Notes: generated by a model not told the origin, from the letters alone. Positions 26,225 through 35,697 are shown, counted from the stretch's first letter. The stretch: 64,000 nucleotides of DNA from DATFDN01 sp963767645 (GCA_963767645.1 CAVYEW010000002.1:1-64000); one strand, 5' to 3'. Program-made: numbers and translations.

Positions 26225-29014
26225 GTGGCCGAGGAGGGCGCTGCCCCGGCCACCGCGCCGCATCTCGTCCTGATCGACGGCTCCGGCTTCCTGTTCCGCG
26301 CCTTCCATGCCCTGCCGCCGATGGCGCGGCCGGACGGCACGCCGGTCAACGCGGTGTTCGGCTTCACCAACATGCTCGCCAAGCTGCTGCGCGAGCATGT
26401 CGGCACGCATATCGCGGTGATCTTCGACGCCGGCCGGACCACGTTCCGCAACCGGATGTTCGAGCCCTACAAGTCCCACCGCCCGCCGCCGCCGGACGAG
26501 CTGATACCGCAATTCGCGCTGGTGCGGGAGGCGACGGATGCCTTCTGCGTGCCGGCGATCGAGCTGGAGGACTGGGAGGCCGACGACCTGATCGCCGCCT
26601 ATGCACGGGTCGCGGCCGAGCAGGGCTGGCAGGTGACGATCGTCTCCTCCGACAAGGATCTCATGCAGCTGATCCGGCCCGGCGTCGGCATGCTGGACCC
26701 GATCAAGTCGAAGCCGATCGGCCCGGTCGAGGTGATGGAGAAGTTCGGGGTCGTGCCCGAGAAGATGATCGAGGTGCAGGCGCTGATCGGCGATTCCACC
26801 GACAACGTGCCGGGCGTGCCCGGCATCGGCCCGAAGCGCGCAGCCGAGCTGGTGAACGAGTACGGCGATCTGGAAGGCGTGCTTACCGCCGCCGCCGACA
26901 TGAAGCCGTCGAAGCGGCGGGATTCGCTGATCGAGCACGCCGCCTCGGCGCGGCTGTCGCGCGAGCTGGTGCGGCTGCGCGACGACGCCCCGCTGCCCCG
27001 GCCGCTGGACGGCCTTTCCGCCTGCCCGCTGGACCGCGCCAAGCTGGGCCGCTTCCTCCACGCCCAGGGCTTCCGGAGCACCGCGCTCCGCATGGGCCTG
27101 GAGCAGGAGGCGGCAGCCACCGGGGCAGCAGCGCCCGCCCAGGCATTGCAGGCCGAGCTTGGGCTCGTCACGCAGCCCCGCGCAGCGGGGCCGGCCGACG
27201 AGGCGGGGTTCGGCGGCTATGAGACGGTGACGGATACGGCTGCCCTGACAAGCTGGACGGAGGCCGCGCGGGCCGTCGGGCGGTTCGCCCTCGGGACGCA
27301 GACCAGCAGCGGCGCCGATCCCTTGCGCGCCGAGCTGGTCGGCGTGTCCCTGGCAACCGAGGCGGGACGCGCCTGCTACGTGCCGCTGGCCCATAGGGGG
27401 CTTGCGGCGCAACTCGGACGGGACGAGGCGCTGGCGTTACTGGGGCCGCTCCTCACCGATACCGCCGTCCTCAAGATCTGCCACGACGCCAAGGCCGACA
27501 TGATGGCGCTGGCGCGGGCCGGGTTTCCCGCGGCCTCGCCGGTCGACGACACGATGCTGATCTCTTATGCCCAGGAAGGCGGGTTGCACGGCCACGAGCT
27601 GGATGAGCTGACCCGGCTGCACCTTGGTCATTCGCCGATCACCCTCGACGAGGTGACGGGCACTGGGCGCAACCGCGTCCCGTTCGCCTCCGTGCCGATC
27701 GACAAGGCCACGTCATACGCGGCCGAGGACGCGGACGCGACGCTGCGGCTCTGGTGCGCGCTCCGGCCCCGGCTGCGCCTCGCCCGTGCCCTGGCGCTCT
27801 ACGAGCAGGTCGAGCGCCGGCTGGTCCCGACGCTCCTGGAGATGGAGCGGGCGGGGATCAGGGTGGATGCCGCCGACCTCCGCCGGATGTCCTCGGAGTT
27901 CGAGGCGCGCATGGCGGTCATCGAGCGCGACATCCACCGCCTGGCCGGCCACGAGTTCAACTTGGGAAGCGCCAAGCAGCTCGGCGAAGTGCTGTTCGAC
28001 GAGCAGAAGCTGCCGGGCGGCAAGCGCATGAAGACCGGCGCCTGGGGGACCGATGCCGCCGTGCTTCAGGGATTGGCCGAGCAGGGGGCGGAGCTGCCCG
28101 CGCGGGTGCTGGAATGGCGGCAGCTCCAGAAGCTGAAATCGACCTACGCCGACGCACTGGTCGAGCAGATCCATCCCGAAACCGGGCGGGTCCACACCTC
28201 GTTCGCCATGGCGGCGACCAGCACCGGGCGACTGTCCTCGATCGACCCCAATCTGCAGAACATCCCGATCCGCACCGAGGAGGGTGGGCGCATCCGGCGG
28301 GCCTTCATCGCCGAGCCCGGCCATGTCCTGGTCAGCGCCGACTACTCGCAGATCGAGCTTCGGCTATTGGCGCATTTCGCCGACCTCCCCGCCTTGCGGG
28401 AGAGCTTCAGGAAGGGCGAGGACATCCATACGCGCACCGCGAGCGAGGTGTTCGGGGTGCCGATGGCGGGGATGGACCCGCTGACACGGCGCCGCGCCAA
28501 GGCGATCAATTTCGGCATCATCTACGGCATCAGCGCGTTCGGCCTGGCCCGCCAGCTCGGCATCGGGCCGGGCGAGGCGCGCTTCTATATCGACGCCTAT
28601 TTCACCCGCTATCCGGGCATCCGCGACTACATGGAACGCACCAAGGAAGAGGCGCGCATCCACGGCTATGTCATGACGCCGTTCGGCCGGCGGTGCTGGG
28701 TTCCCGGCATCGCCGAGAAAAGCGGGCCGCGCCGCGGCTATGCCGAGCGTCAGGCGATCAACGCACCGTTGCAGGGCGGTGCGGCCGACATCATCAAGCG
28801 CGCGATGGTGCGTCTGCCGCGCGCGATGGCCGAGGCGGGCCTCCGCGCGCGGCTGCTGCTCCAGGTCCACGACGAATTGCTGTTCGAGGCTCCCGAGGCG
28901 GAGGCCGAGCCATTGGCGGCGGTCGCGCGACGGGTCATGGAAGGCGCGGCCCAAATCGCCGTACCCCTGATTGTGGAGACCGGTGCCGGCCTGACCTGGG
29001 CCGATGCGCATTAA
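26225..29014 (+). CDS. polA: DNA polymerase I
   Basis: Repair and Okazaki-fragment polymerase, 929 residues from the GTG at 26225, the usual length. The 5'-nuclease domain begins LVLIDGSGFLFRAFHALPPM. The polymerase domain has SADYSQIELRLLAHFADLPA (motif A), RRRAKAINFGIIYGISAFGL (O helix) and LLLQVHDELLFEAP (motif C), all intact. In the 3'-5' exonuclease domain motif I is FALGTQTSSG, where E. coli has FAFDTETDSL, so both metal-binding acidic residues are replaced (Gly357, Gln359). The Asp of motif II (HDAKADM) and motif III (YAAEDAD) are present. Proofreading is therefore probably lost. The start leaves 37 nt after the zinc-finger gene. Confidence 0.97.
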   Translation: MAEEGAAPATAPHLVLIDGSGFLFRAFHALPPMARPDGTPVNAVFGFTNMLAKLLREHVGTHIAVIFDAGRTTFRNRMFEPYKSHRPPPPDELIPQFALVREATDAFCVPAIELEDWEADDLIAAYARVAAEQGWQVTIVSSDKDLMQLIRPGVGMLDPIKSKPIGPVEVMEKFGVVPEKMIEVQALIGDSTDNVPGVPGIGPKRAAELVNEYGDLEGVLTAAADMKPSKRRDSLIEHAASARLSRELVRLRDDAPLPRPLDGLSACPLDRAKLGRFLHAQGFRSTALRMGLEQEAAATGAAAPAQALQAELGLVTQPRAAGPADEAGFGGYETVTDTAALTSWTEAARAVGRFALGTQTSSGADPLRAELVGVSLATEAGRACYVPLAHRGLAAQLGRDEALALLGPLLTDTAVLKICHDAKADMMALARAGFPAASPVDDTMLISYAQEGGLHGHELDELTRLHLGHSPITLDEVTGTGRNRVPFASVPIDKATSYAAEDADATLRLWCALRPRLRLARALALYEQVERRLVPTLLEMERAGIRVDAADLRRMSSEFEARMAVIERDIHRLAGHEFNLGSAKQLGEVLFDEQKLPGGKRMKTGAWGTDAAVLQGLAEQGAELPARVLEWRQLQKLKSTYADALVEQIHPETGRVHTSFAMAATSTGRLSSIDPNLQNIPIRTEEGGRIRRAFIAEPGHVLVSADYSQIELRLLAHFADLPALRESFRKGEDIHTRTASEVFGVPMAGMDPLTRRRAKAINFGIIYGISAFGLARQLGIGPGEARFYIDAYFTRYPGIRDYMERTKEEARIHGYVMTPFGRRCWVPGIAEKSGPRRGYAERQAINAPLQGGAADIIKRAMVRLPRAMAEAGLRARLLLQVHDELLFEAPEAEAEPLAAVARRVMEGAAQIAVPLIVETGAGLTWADAH

Positions 29015-29061
29015 TGCCGGCCGGTCATACCAGGCGCCTTGATGTTGACCCGTTCCTTCCC

Positions 29062-29148
29062 CCGTCATGGCCGGGCTTGGCCCGGCCACCCACGACTTTC
29101 ATGGCGGGCCGAAAGAGGTGGGTGCCCGGCCTGCGCCGGGCATGACGG
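29062..29148. repeat. Palindromic intergenic repeat, GTCATG-type
   Basis: The unit starts CCGTCATGGCCGGGCTTGGC and ends CGCCGGGCATGACGG. It has a CCGGGC/GCCCGG stem at each side and the same inverted ends as the copies at 17592 and 50561. It fills much of the gap between polA and the next gene. Confidence 0.7.
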
Positions 29149-29257
29149 GATGCGCGTTGGGTCACTTTCAATGCAAGCCGGTATCATACCAGGCGGCGCT
29201 GAGTACCGGTCTCGTGGCTGCCTGAAAACCAGTCATCCCAGAACGCCGGTTGGCCAT

Positions 29258-30655
29258 CTATCCCACTTGTTCCACCTGCAACGGGAACAGCGCGTCGGGA
29301 TCGGCGACACGCATCAGATGGAACACGTTGAACCGATAGGCGGGACCGGTAGAGACTTCCGGCGGAGTGAAGGGAAACGCGAGATTGCCGGCAGTGGAAA
29401 GGCGGCCCGCATAGCCGTAATGGAGCAGGTACTGCTTGGTCGTGCGCATCACCTCGGCGGCGCGCTCGCGCGTGGGTGCGATCACCTCGCCCATCACGAA
29501 CACCTCGCGCGGCGGCGCCTCGTCGGTCGGCACCGCCATGCGCACGCCGTCCACGCCATAGACCCGGAACCGCAGCGTGTAGTCCTCCGGCTGGTCCTCG
29601 CAGACCAGTTCGTGCACGATCTCGGCCGCGCCGGCCAGAATGTCGCGATGGTTGCGGATGAAGCGCGGGTCGGCGGCGCCGGCGAGCAGGATCGCCCGCT
29701 CGCCGATGCAGACGGCGCCCTCCAGCTTCACCATCGGGTCGGTGGTCGGGTGCCAGCGCGCGCCGGTCACGCGCGTGCGCCGGTCGTCGATCGCGGCGTA
29801 TTGCGCCGCAGTGAGGTCGAGCGCGCCGTCGGGTTCATGCACGGCATACGGATCGCCCTGCTCATAGAGGCTGTGTGCGGCGACCGAGACCGGCGTGGCC
29901 CGCCGCTGCGGCGCCATGCTTTCCAGCTCGAATCCCTCATCGTCGAGCGTGGCGAGGATCGAATCCCGCCCGCCAGGGACGCAACAGAGCGAAGCGCACT
30001 CGATGATCTTCGCCATATGCACTGCAAGCCCGGCGGGGAAGCCGAGCATGGTCGGCAGCGCAGCGAAGATCGCGGTGTCGCATGCTCGCCCGGCGATCAG
30101 CACGTCGATGTCGGCGGCCAGCGCCCGGCGGAACGAGCCGGTGCCCATCTGGCCGACGATGTGCGCGGCCTCGTCCACGTCGCGTTCGCTCAGCGCCGGC
30201 ATCCCGTCCAGGCCCGCGACCTTGCCCGTGCGCACGGCGTCCTTCAGCACGGCACGCGGAATATCGGCCCGCAGCACGCCCATGCGGAACGACAGGCCTT
30301 CGGCGCGCGCGATGTCGCGGATCATCGCGAGCGTCGCCTCCAGGTGCGGCGCGGCTCCCGCCGATCCGGCCGACCCGATGATCAGAGGGACATCAAGCCG
30401 GCGTGCGCCGAGCAGCACCTTGCGCAGGTCGCGCCGCGTCGCCGCCGGCGCCGTCGCCAACTCGCCCTTGCCGAGATAGCTTGGCCCGATATCGATCGAG
30501 CCCATGTCGCAGCCGATCAGGTCCGGCCGCCGCGCCAGCCCGGCCTCGAAGGCCGGGGTCGGGATGCCATAGCCGAGCTGGCCCGAGGCGCCGAGGAACC
30601 GCATCGCGCGGCGCGCACGGCGCACATCCTCGGCGACGCGCGCGGACGCGCTCAT
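29258..30655 (-). CDS. AtuA-family (DUF1446) acyclic terpene utilization protein
   Basis: A 465-residue protein of the DUF1446/AtuA family. It shows MRFLGASGQLGYGIPTPAFE, LIGCDMGSIDIGPSYLGKG, PLIIGSAGSAGAAPHLEATL, LIAGRACDTAIFAALP and IECASLCCVPGGRDSILATL. In Pseudomonas AtuA belongs to the citronellol/geranyl-CoA pathway, but most family members elsewhere occur with DUF4387 proteins and have no assigned reaction. Here the start overlaps the stop of the DUF4387 gene (ATGA), the usual pairing. A role in breaking down a branched or terpenoid acid is an inference from the family. Confidence 0.9.
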   Translation of the reverse strand: MSASARVAEDVRRARRAMRFLGASGQLGYGIPTPAFEAGLARRPDLIGCDMGSIDIGPSYLGKGELATAPAATRRDLRKVLLGARRLDVPLIIGSAGSAGAAPHLEATLAMIRDIARAEGLSFRMGVLRADIPRAVLKDAVRTGKVAGLDGMPALSERDVDEAAHIVGQMGTGSFRRALAADIDVLIAGRACDTAIFAALPTMLGFPAGLAVHMAKIIECASLCCVPGGRDSILATLDDEGFELESMAPQRRATPVSVAAHSLYEQGDPYAVHEPDGALDLTAAQYAAIDDRRTRVTGARWHPTTDPMVKLEGAVCIGERAILLAGAADPRFIRNHRDILAGAAEIVHELVCEDQPEDYTLRFRVYGVDGVRMAVPTDEAPPREVFVMGEVIAPTRERAAEVMRTTKQYLLHYGYAGRLSTAGNLAFPFTPPEVSTGPAYRFNVFHLMRVADPDALFPLQVEQVG

Positions 30656-30954
30656 ATCTCGACTTCCAGCAAGGGCGCGTGCTGCTGGGCGCCATACACG
30701 TCCTTGTCGCCGGGGTCGCCCGCCATGACGGCGCGGGCCAGCGTGACCTTGATGGCGCGGCCAAGCGGGTAGGGGATCACCGCCACATCGCTGGGCGGCA
30801 CGCCGTACAGCGCCGCGATGCGATCCGCCGAGAGCGATGGCGATTGCGCGGCGCGCGCGTAGTCGCCGTCGGAAGCGAACATGACATCCAGCGTCAGCCG
30901 GCGTGGACCGGCATTCTTGCTGCGGATGACCTGGGCGAGATCCTGGAGCCGCAT
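30652..30954 (-). CDS. DUF4387 domain protein
   Basis: A 100-residue protein beginning MRLQDLAQVIRSKNAGPRRL and ending GAQQHAPLLEVEI, the full length of DUF4387. It is coupled to the AtuA-like gene by a four-base overlap. In some AtuA-like proteins this domain is fused to the C-terminus, so the two products probably form one enzyme complex. Activity is unknown. Confidence 0.88.
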   Translation of the reverse strand: MRLQDLAQVIRSKNAGPRRLTLDVMFASDGDYARAAQSPSLSADRIAALYGVPPSDVAVIPYPLGRAIKVTLARAVMAGDPGDKDVYGAQQHAPLLEVEI

Positions 30955-30960
30955 GATCGG

Positions 30961-31003
30961 AAGGCCCTCCCGCGCGCGATGCTGACGCGCCCGGGAGGGC
31001 TTC
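30961..31003 (-). terminator. Hairpin terminator after the cspA operon
   Basis: Reading leftward after the stop at 31019, GAAGCCCTCCC pairs with GGGAGGGCCTTC around a GC-rich loop. It is followed by few T, so intrinsic termination would be weak. Confidence 0.45.
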
Positions 31004-31018
31004 GCAAGATGCGGACGG

Positions 31019-31213
31019 CTACTGGCGGCCGAGCTGGCTTTCCGGGATCACCCGTTCATGGCCGTCCCGCGTGTGCTTCACGCGATAGGTACAGTTTCCG
31101 CCCTCGAAGGGCAGTCGCCGCACGATCGTGTAGGTGCCACGCGGCACGTTGTAATCCGTGGGAGAGGGCAGGAATTGCACCTGCTCGCCCACCACGAATT
31201 TGTAAATGCCCAT
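31019..31213 (-). CDS. Small conserved-looking protein coupled to cspA
   Basis: A 64-residue protein, starting MGIYKFVVGEQVQFLPSPTD and continuing GTYTIVRRLPFEGGNCTYRV and HTRDGHERVIPESQL. The strand pattern with EQVQF and a final RVIPESQL resembles a small SH3-like barrel, as in many alphaproteobacterial proteins of unknown role. Its ATG overlaps the TAA of cspA by one base (TAATG), so translation is coupled. I cannot name the family. Confidence 0.75.
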   Translation of the reverse strand: MGIYKFVVGEQVQFLPSPTDYNVPRGTYTIVRRLPFEGGNCTYRVKHTRDGHERVIPESQLGRQ

Positions 31214-31419
31214 TAGGCGCGCTGCAGGTTGACCGCGGCGAGCTTACCCTGCTGGCCGCGCTCCACATCGAAGCTGACCTTCTGGCCTTCGGTGAGATGA
31301 CCGATGCCCGACCGCTCAACCGCCGAAATATGGACGAAGACGTCCTTCGATCCATCCTCAGGCTGGATGAAGCCGTAGCCCTTCTGGCTGTTGTACCACT
31401 TGACTGTGCCTGTCGTCAT
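31213..31419 (-). CDS. cspA: CspA-family cold-shock protein
   Basis: A 68-residue OB-fold nucleic-acid chaperone. The start MTTGTVKWYNSQKGYGFIQP carries RNP1 (KGYGFI), and DVFVHISAVERSG carries RNP2. The ATG at 31419 follows CGGAGCACG as ribosome site. The region upstream has no other gene for about 180 nt, leaving room for the long leader typical of cold-shock genes; I did not find a certain conserved cold box. It is cotranscribed with the small downstream gene. Confidence 0.95.
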   Translation of the reverse strand: MTTGTVKWYNSQKGYGFIQPEDGSKDVFVHISAVERSGIGHLTEGQKVSFDVERGQQGKLAAVNLQRA

Positions 31420-31605
31420 AAGACGTGCTCCGGGGACTTGGCGACCCGCACGGTGCGGGCCGAAGTACTTTTCGTGACGGTAAGTGCCCGAACGCGCCGA
31501 AAGGAGGATCGAACAGCCTGGGGTCGAAAAGCGCCAACGACATGCACATAAGCCGGTGCGACCGCAATTCATAGGGGGCGACGAAGGTTTTTCCGCGCGC
31601 CCGCC

Positions 31606-32490
31606 TCAGGCTGCAAGGAACGTATTGATTTCGTTAATAAACAATTCTCGGCGATCGTGATGGACCCAGTGCCCGGCGCCGTCCACCATCAGCACGCGGG
31701 CATTGCGGAAATGCTCTAGCCGGCCGTCCTCGGCCGGGTTCGTCGCCCAGCTCTCCTTGCCGTAGACCAGAAGCGTCGGGCAGGCGATCCGCTCCCATAG
31801 CGCCGCGATCTCCTCGCGCGTCATGTCGATGGGCGGCCAGAGGCGGACATAGGGATCGAACTTCCAGCAATAGGTCCCGTCCTCGTTGCGGTTGACCGCG
31901 TGCTCGGTCAGATGGCGCGCGACCTCTTCCGACAGATGCCCGTTGGCCGCGCGCATCCGCGCCAGCGCCTCGTCGAGCGACTTGTAGCGCCACGGGATTT
32001 CCGCCGACTGCGCGCGCGCCTGCTCGATCCACTCGCGCATCCGCTGATCAACCGGCTTGCGGTCCCGCGCGCTCGCGTTGCGCGGTCCCGGCCCCATCCC
32101 CTCGATCGCCACCAGGCGATGCACGTTCTCTGGATAGATGCCCGCGTAGCGAAGCGCGACGTTTCCGCCGAGGGAATGGGCGACGATCGACACCGGCGCC
32201 AGCGTCTTGGCATGAACGAGTTCCGCCAGGTCGTGGATGTAGCTGGCGATTGCGTAGTGCCCGGCGGAAGACCAGGCACTGTCGCCATGACCGCGCAGAT
32301 CGGGCGCGATGACGTGGAACCGCTCGCGCAGCGCGGTCGCCACCCAGTCCCAGCTTCGGCAATGATCGCGCCCGCCATGCAGCAGGATCAGCGGCGGCGC
32401 GTCCGGATTGCCCCAATCCGCGTAGTGCAGGCGGAGGCGTTCCGAGAACCAGGTGCCGGAGGTGGGGCCGCGCCTGGCCAGACCCGCCAT
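31606..32490 (-). CDS. Alpha/beta hydrolase
   Basis: A serine hydrolase of 294 residues. Motifs are LILLHGGRDHCRSWD (oxyanion region), HVIAPDLRGHGDSAWSSAGH, VSIVAHSLGGNVALRYAG (nucleophile Ser in AHSLGG) and LMVDGAGHWVHHDRRELF (catalytic His). CPTLLVYGKESW lies where the acid residue loop would be. The start ATG overlaps the amidohydrolase stop, so the two are translationally coupled and probably act in one pathway. The substrate is unknown. Confidence 0.88.
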   Translation of the reverse strand: MAGLARRGPTSGTWFSERLRLHYADWGNPDAPPLILLHGGRDHCRSWDWVATALRERFHVIAPDLRGHGDSAWSSAGHYAIASYIHDLAELVHAKTLAPVSIVAHSLGGNVALRYAGIYPENVHRLVAIEGMGPGPRNASARDRKPVDQRMREWIEQARAQSAEIPWRYKSLDEALARMRAANGHLSEEVARHLTEHAVNRNEDGTYCWKFDPYVRLWPPIDMTREEIAALWERIACPTLLVYGKESWATNPAEDGRLEHFRNARVLMVDGAGHWVHHDRRELFINEINTFLAA

Positions 32491-34196
32491 CAACGCGCCC
32501 CGCGCACCAGCCGGCCCGGCAGCGCGCCGGTTGCCGCGCCGTCGCGCCAGGTCGGAATCCCGGCGACGATCGTTGCGTCATAACCCTCGGTCCGCTGCAC
32601 CAGCCGCCGCCCGCCGGAGGGCAGGTCGTAGCGCACCTCCGGAGCGTGGACCGACAACCGGCCGAAATCGATCACGTTGATGTCGGCGCGCAGGCCGGCC
32701 CGCAGCAGGCCGCGATCGGCGAGGCCCACGGCGCGGGCATTGTCGCGGCTCAGACGCTTGATGATCCAGGGCAGCTGCAGCCTCTCGCCACGGCGGCGGT
32801 CGCGCGCCCAATGCGTGATCGTGGTGGTCATCGCCGAGGCGTCGCAGATGATCGAGACATGCGCGCCGCCGTCGCCGAGGCCGAGCAGCGTGTGCTTGTG
32901 GGTCATCATCTGCCGCACGGTGTCGAGCGACAAATCATCGTAGTTGATGAACGCACGGTACAGGATGGTACGTCCGCCGTTCTCCAGCAGCATGTCATAG
33001 CACAGCGCGGCGGGATCGACGCCGAGGCGCGCGGCGCGGGCGGCGATCGAGGCTTCCGGCGCGGGTTCGTAGTCGGGGGGATCGCCCAGCGGGAAGATCT
33101 TTTCCCACAAACTGGTGCGATGCTTCATCACCGGATCGGCGGGTTCCTCCGCAAGAATACGCGCGCGGAGCGCGGGATCGCGCAGCGCCGCGATCCGCCG
33201 CTCGAACGGCAGATGCGCGATGGTGGCGTAGCTGGGGCGGTTCATGAACGGGTTCTGGCTGATCTCGAACCCCAGCATCACGCCGATCGGCCGGCTGATG
33301 ACCTGCGCGGTCATCGTGATGCCGTCCGCGTTCGCCTCCTCCACGAAGTCGAGCACCTCCTGCCATAGCCTCGGCCGCTGATCGCGCTGGACCAGCGACA
33401 TCGTCATCGGCCGGCCGGACGCGGCGGCGACGCGGCGGAGCAGCGCGAACTCGGACGCCGGCTCGTCGAAGTCGGAGATCACCTGCAGCCAGCCGCGCCC
33501 GGTGGCGCCGACCGCCTCGCCGATCGCGGTCAGCTCGGCCTCCGCCGCGCCCAAGGTAGGCGTGTGCTCGCCGGCCAAGGTCTTGTGGGCGATGGTGCGC
33601 GAGGTGGAGAAGCCGAGTGCGCCGGCGCGCACGCCCTCCGCCGCGAGCCACGCCATCTCCGCGCGGTCCTGCTCGGTGGCCGGCTCGCGCTCGAAGCCGC
33701 GATGGCCCATCACATGGACCCGCAGCGCCGCGTGCGGCACCTGCGTCGCGATGTCCATGTCAAAGCGCCGCGCGCCGACGGCGTCGAGGAAGTCGGGAAA
33801 GCTCTGCCAGTTCCACGGCAGGCCCTCGGTCAGCACCGGCTCGGGGATGTCCTCGACGCCTTCCATCAAGGCCACCAGCATCTCGCGCTCCTCGGGCCGG
33901 CAGGGCGCGAAGCCGACGCCGCAATTGCCGATCAGCGCGGTGGTGACGCCGTTCCAGGAAAACGGTGTGATGTGCTCGGCCCACATCACCTGGGCATCGT
34001 AGTGCGTATGCACATCGACGAAGCCCGGGGTGACGATCCTGCCGCGCGCATCGATCTCCTCGGCGCCGCGCGCATCGACCTTGCCGATCGCGGCGATGCG
34101 CCCGTCGGAGACGGCGAGATCGGCCTGGTATGGATCGCCGCCGCTGCCGTCGATGATTGTGCCGCCGCGGATCACCAGGCTCGGGGCTTCGGACAT
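32490..34196 (-). CDS. N-acyl-D-amino-acid deacylase-type amidohydrolase
   Basis: A zinc amidohydrolase of 568 residues. It begins SLVIRGGTIIDGSGGDPYQA, the typical start, and has GRIVTPGFVDVHTHYDAQVM with the HxH metal ligands. ALIGNCGVGFAPCRPE corresponds to the GNCG segment of D-aminoacylases, and LLGLGDGGAHVSIICDAS holds the late Asp ligand. ALRVHVMGHRGF and LSRDNARAVGLADRGLLRAG are further family signs. Members hydrolyse N-acyl-D-amino acids or similar amides. It is divergent from selA, with 88 nt between the two starts. Confidence 0.88.
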   Translation of the reverse strand: MSEAPSLVIRGGTIIDGSGGDPYQADLAVSDGRIAAIGKVDARGAEEIDARGRIVTPGFVDVHTHYDAQVMWAEHITPFSWNGVTTALIGNCGVGFAPCRPEEREMLVALMEGVEDIPEPVLTEGLPWNWQSFPDFLDAVGARRFDMDIATQVPHAALRVHVMGHRGFEREPATEQDRAEMAWLAAEGVRAGALGFSTSRTIAHKTLAGEHTPTLGAAEAELTAIGEAVGATGRGWLQVISDFDEPASEFALLRRVAAASGRPMTMSLVQRDQRPRLWQEVLDFVEEANADGITMTAQVISRPIGVMLGFEISQNPFMNRPSYATIAHLPFERRIAALRDPALRARILAEEPADPVMKHRTSLWEKIFPLGDPPDYEPAPEASIAARAARLGVDPAALCYDMLLENGGRTILYRAFINYDDLSLDTVRQMMTHKHTLLGLGDGGAHVSIICDASAMTTTITHWARDRRRGERLQLPWIIKRLSRDNARAVGLADRGLLRAGLRADINVIDFGRLSVHAPEVRYDLPSGGRRLVQRTEGYDATIVAGIPTWRDGAATGALPGRLVRGAR

Positions 34197-34284
34197 GCGC
34201 GTGCTCCTCAGGGGTGCGGCATGATCGACGACCTGGGCGTCAGGTCAACCTTCGCTGCCGGCGCGTCCGCCCCTATGTTTTCGC

Positions 34285-35658
34285 ATGATGCACCGCCGTG
34301 GCCCGCTGCCCTCGCTCGATGCCCTGCTTCGCCAGCCGGCGGCCGCGGTCCTGGTGGAACGGTTCGGCCGGACCGCGACCGCTTCGGCGTTGCGTGCCGT
34401 GCTGACGGAGCGGCGTGCCGGAGCGCGGCTCGACGACGGATCGCCGGCGCCCATCGGCGATGCGGCGATCCTGGACGCGGCGGCGGATGCGCTCGCCGCC
34501 CGCTTCGCAGTGTCGCAGCGCGCGGTCTTCAACCTCACCGGCACGGTCCTGCACACCAATCTGGGCCGCGCGCCCCTGCCGCCTGAAGCGGCAGCGGCAG
34601 CGGCAGCGGCGATGGCATCGGCGACCACGCTGGAATTCGATCTGGCGACCGGCCGCCGCGGCGAGCGCGACGATCATGTGCGCGGCTTGCTGCGCGCGCT
34701 GACCGGCGCGGCGGACGCCACGGTGGTGAACAACAACGCCGCCGCCGTGCTATTGGCGTTGAATACCCTCGCCGCCAACAGGGAGGTTCCGGTATCGCGC
34801 GGCGAATTGGTGGAGATCGGCGGCGCGTTCCGCGTGCCCGAGATCGTGGCGCGCGCCGGCGCGGTGCTGCGCGAGGTGGGCACCACCAATCGAACCCACC
34901 CGCGCGATTTCGAGCAGGCGATCGGCCCGGCGACGGGCGCGATCATGCGCGTCCATCCATCGAACTACGCGATCCAGGGTTTCGTCGCCGCGGTGCCGCC
35001 CGCGCGCCTTGCCGCTATCGCGCACGAAGCCGGGCTGCCGCTGATTGACGATCTGGGCAGCGGCAGTCTGGTCGATCTTTCCCGATTGAGCCTGCCGCAC
35101 GAGCCGACGGTTCAGGAGGCGCTCGCCGCCGGAGCCGACCTGGTCACGTTTTCCGGCGACAAGCTGCTCGGCGGCCCGCAAGCCGGCCTGATCGCAGGTC
35201 GCTCCGATTTGATCGCGCGCCTGAACGCGAACCCGATGAAACGTGCGCTGCGCCTCGACAAAGGACGGCTGGCGGCGCTCGAGCATGTGTTGCGGCTGTA
35301 TCTCGATCCCGACCGTCTCGCCGCGCGGCTGCCGGCGCTCCGGCTGCTGACGCGCCCGGAAGCGGACATCCGGGATGCGGCGGAGCGGCTGGTCCCTCGG
35401 CTGCGCGCGCGCTGGCCCGATCGGCCGGTCTCGGTCGCGCCGTGCCGCAGCCAGATCGGTTCCGGCGCCCTGCCGACTGACCGATTAGCCTCGTTCGCGG
35501 CGACCATCGGCGGCGGCGCACTGGAGAGCCTGGCCGCCGCCCTGCGAGCCCTGCCGCGTCCGGTTCTGGGCCGGATCACCGAGGGTCGGCTCTGGCTCGA
35601 TTGCCGCTGCCTGGAAGGGGAAGACGAGGCGACGCTGGCAGCCATGCTGGCCGCCTAG
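34285..35658 (+). CDS. selA: L-seryl-tRNA(Sec) selenium transferase
   Basis: A PLP enzyme that turns seryl-tRNA(Sec) into selenocysteyl-tRNA(Sec), using selenophosphate. It has 457 residues, starting at the ATG at 34285. The N-terminal tRNA-binding domain covers about residues 1-75 (LPSLDALLRQPAAAVLVERF). The catalytic domain has FNLTGTVLHTNLGRAPLP, VVNNNAAAVLLALNTLA, LVEIGGAFRVPEI, REVGTTNRTHPRDFEQAI and PLIDDLGSGSLVDL. TFSGDKLLGGPQAGLI follows, with Lys293 as the Schiff-base residue. Length and motifs are complete. It lies 39 nt upstream of the Sec tRNA gene. The usual partner selB is not next to it. Confidence 0.96.
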   Translation: MMHRRGPLPSLDALLRQPAAAVLVERFGRTATASALRAVLTERRAGARLDDGSPAPIGDAAILDAAADALAARFAVSQRAVFNLTGTVLHTNLGRAPLPPEAAAAAAAAMASATTLEFDLATGRRGERDDHVRGLLRALTGAADATVVNNNAAAVLLALNTLAANREVPVSRGELVEIGGAFRVPEIVARAGAVLREVGTTNRTHPRDFEQAIGPATGAIMRVHPSNYAIQGFVAAVPPARLAAIAHEAGLPLIDDLGSGSLVDLSRLSLPHEPTVQEALAAGADLVTFSGDKLLGGPQAGLIAGRSDLIARLNANPMKRALRLDKGRLAALEHVLRLYLDPDRLAARLPALRLLTRPEADIRDAAERLVPRLRARWPDRPVSVAPCRSQIGSGALPTDRLASFAATIGGGALESLAAALRALPRPVLGRITEGRLWLDCRCLEGEDEATLAAMLAA

Positions 35659-35697
35659 TGCGTTGCTTGCCTCGCCGGCGGCAGTAATACTGACAGC

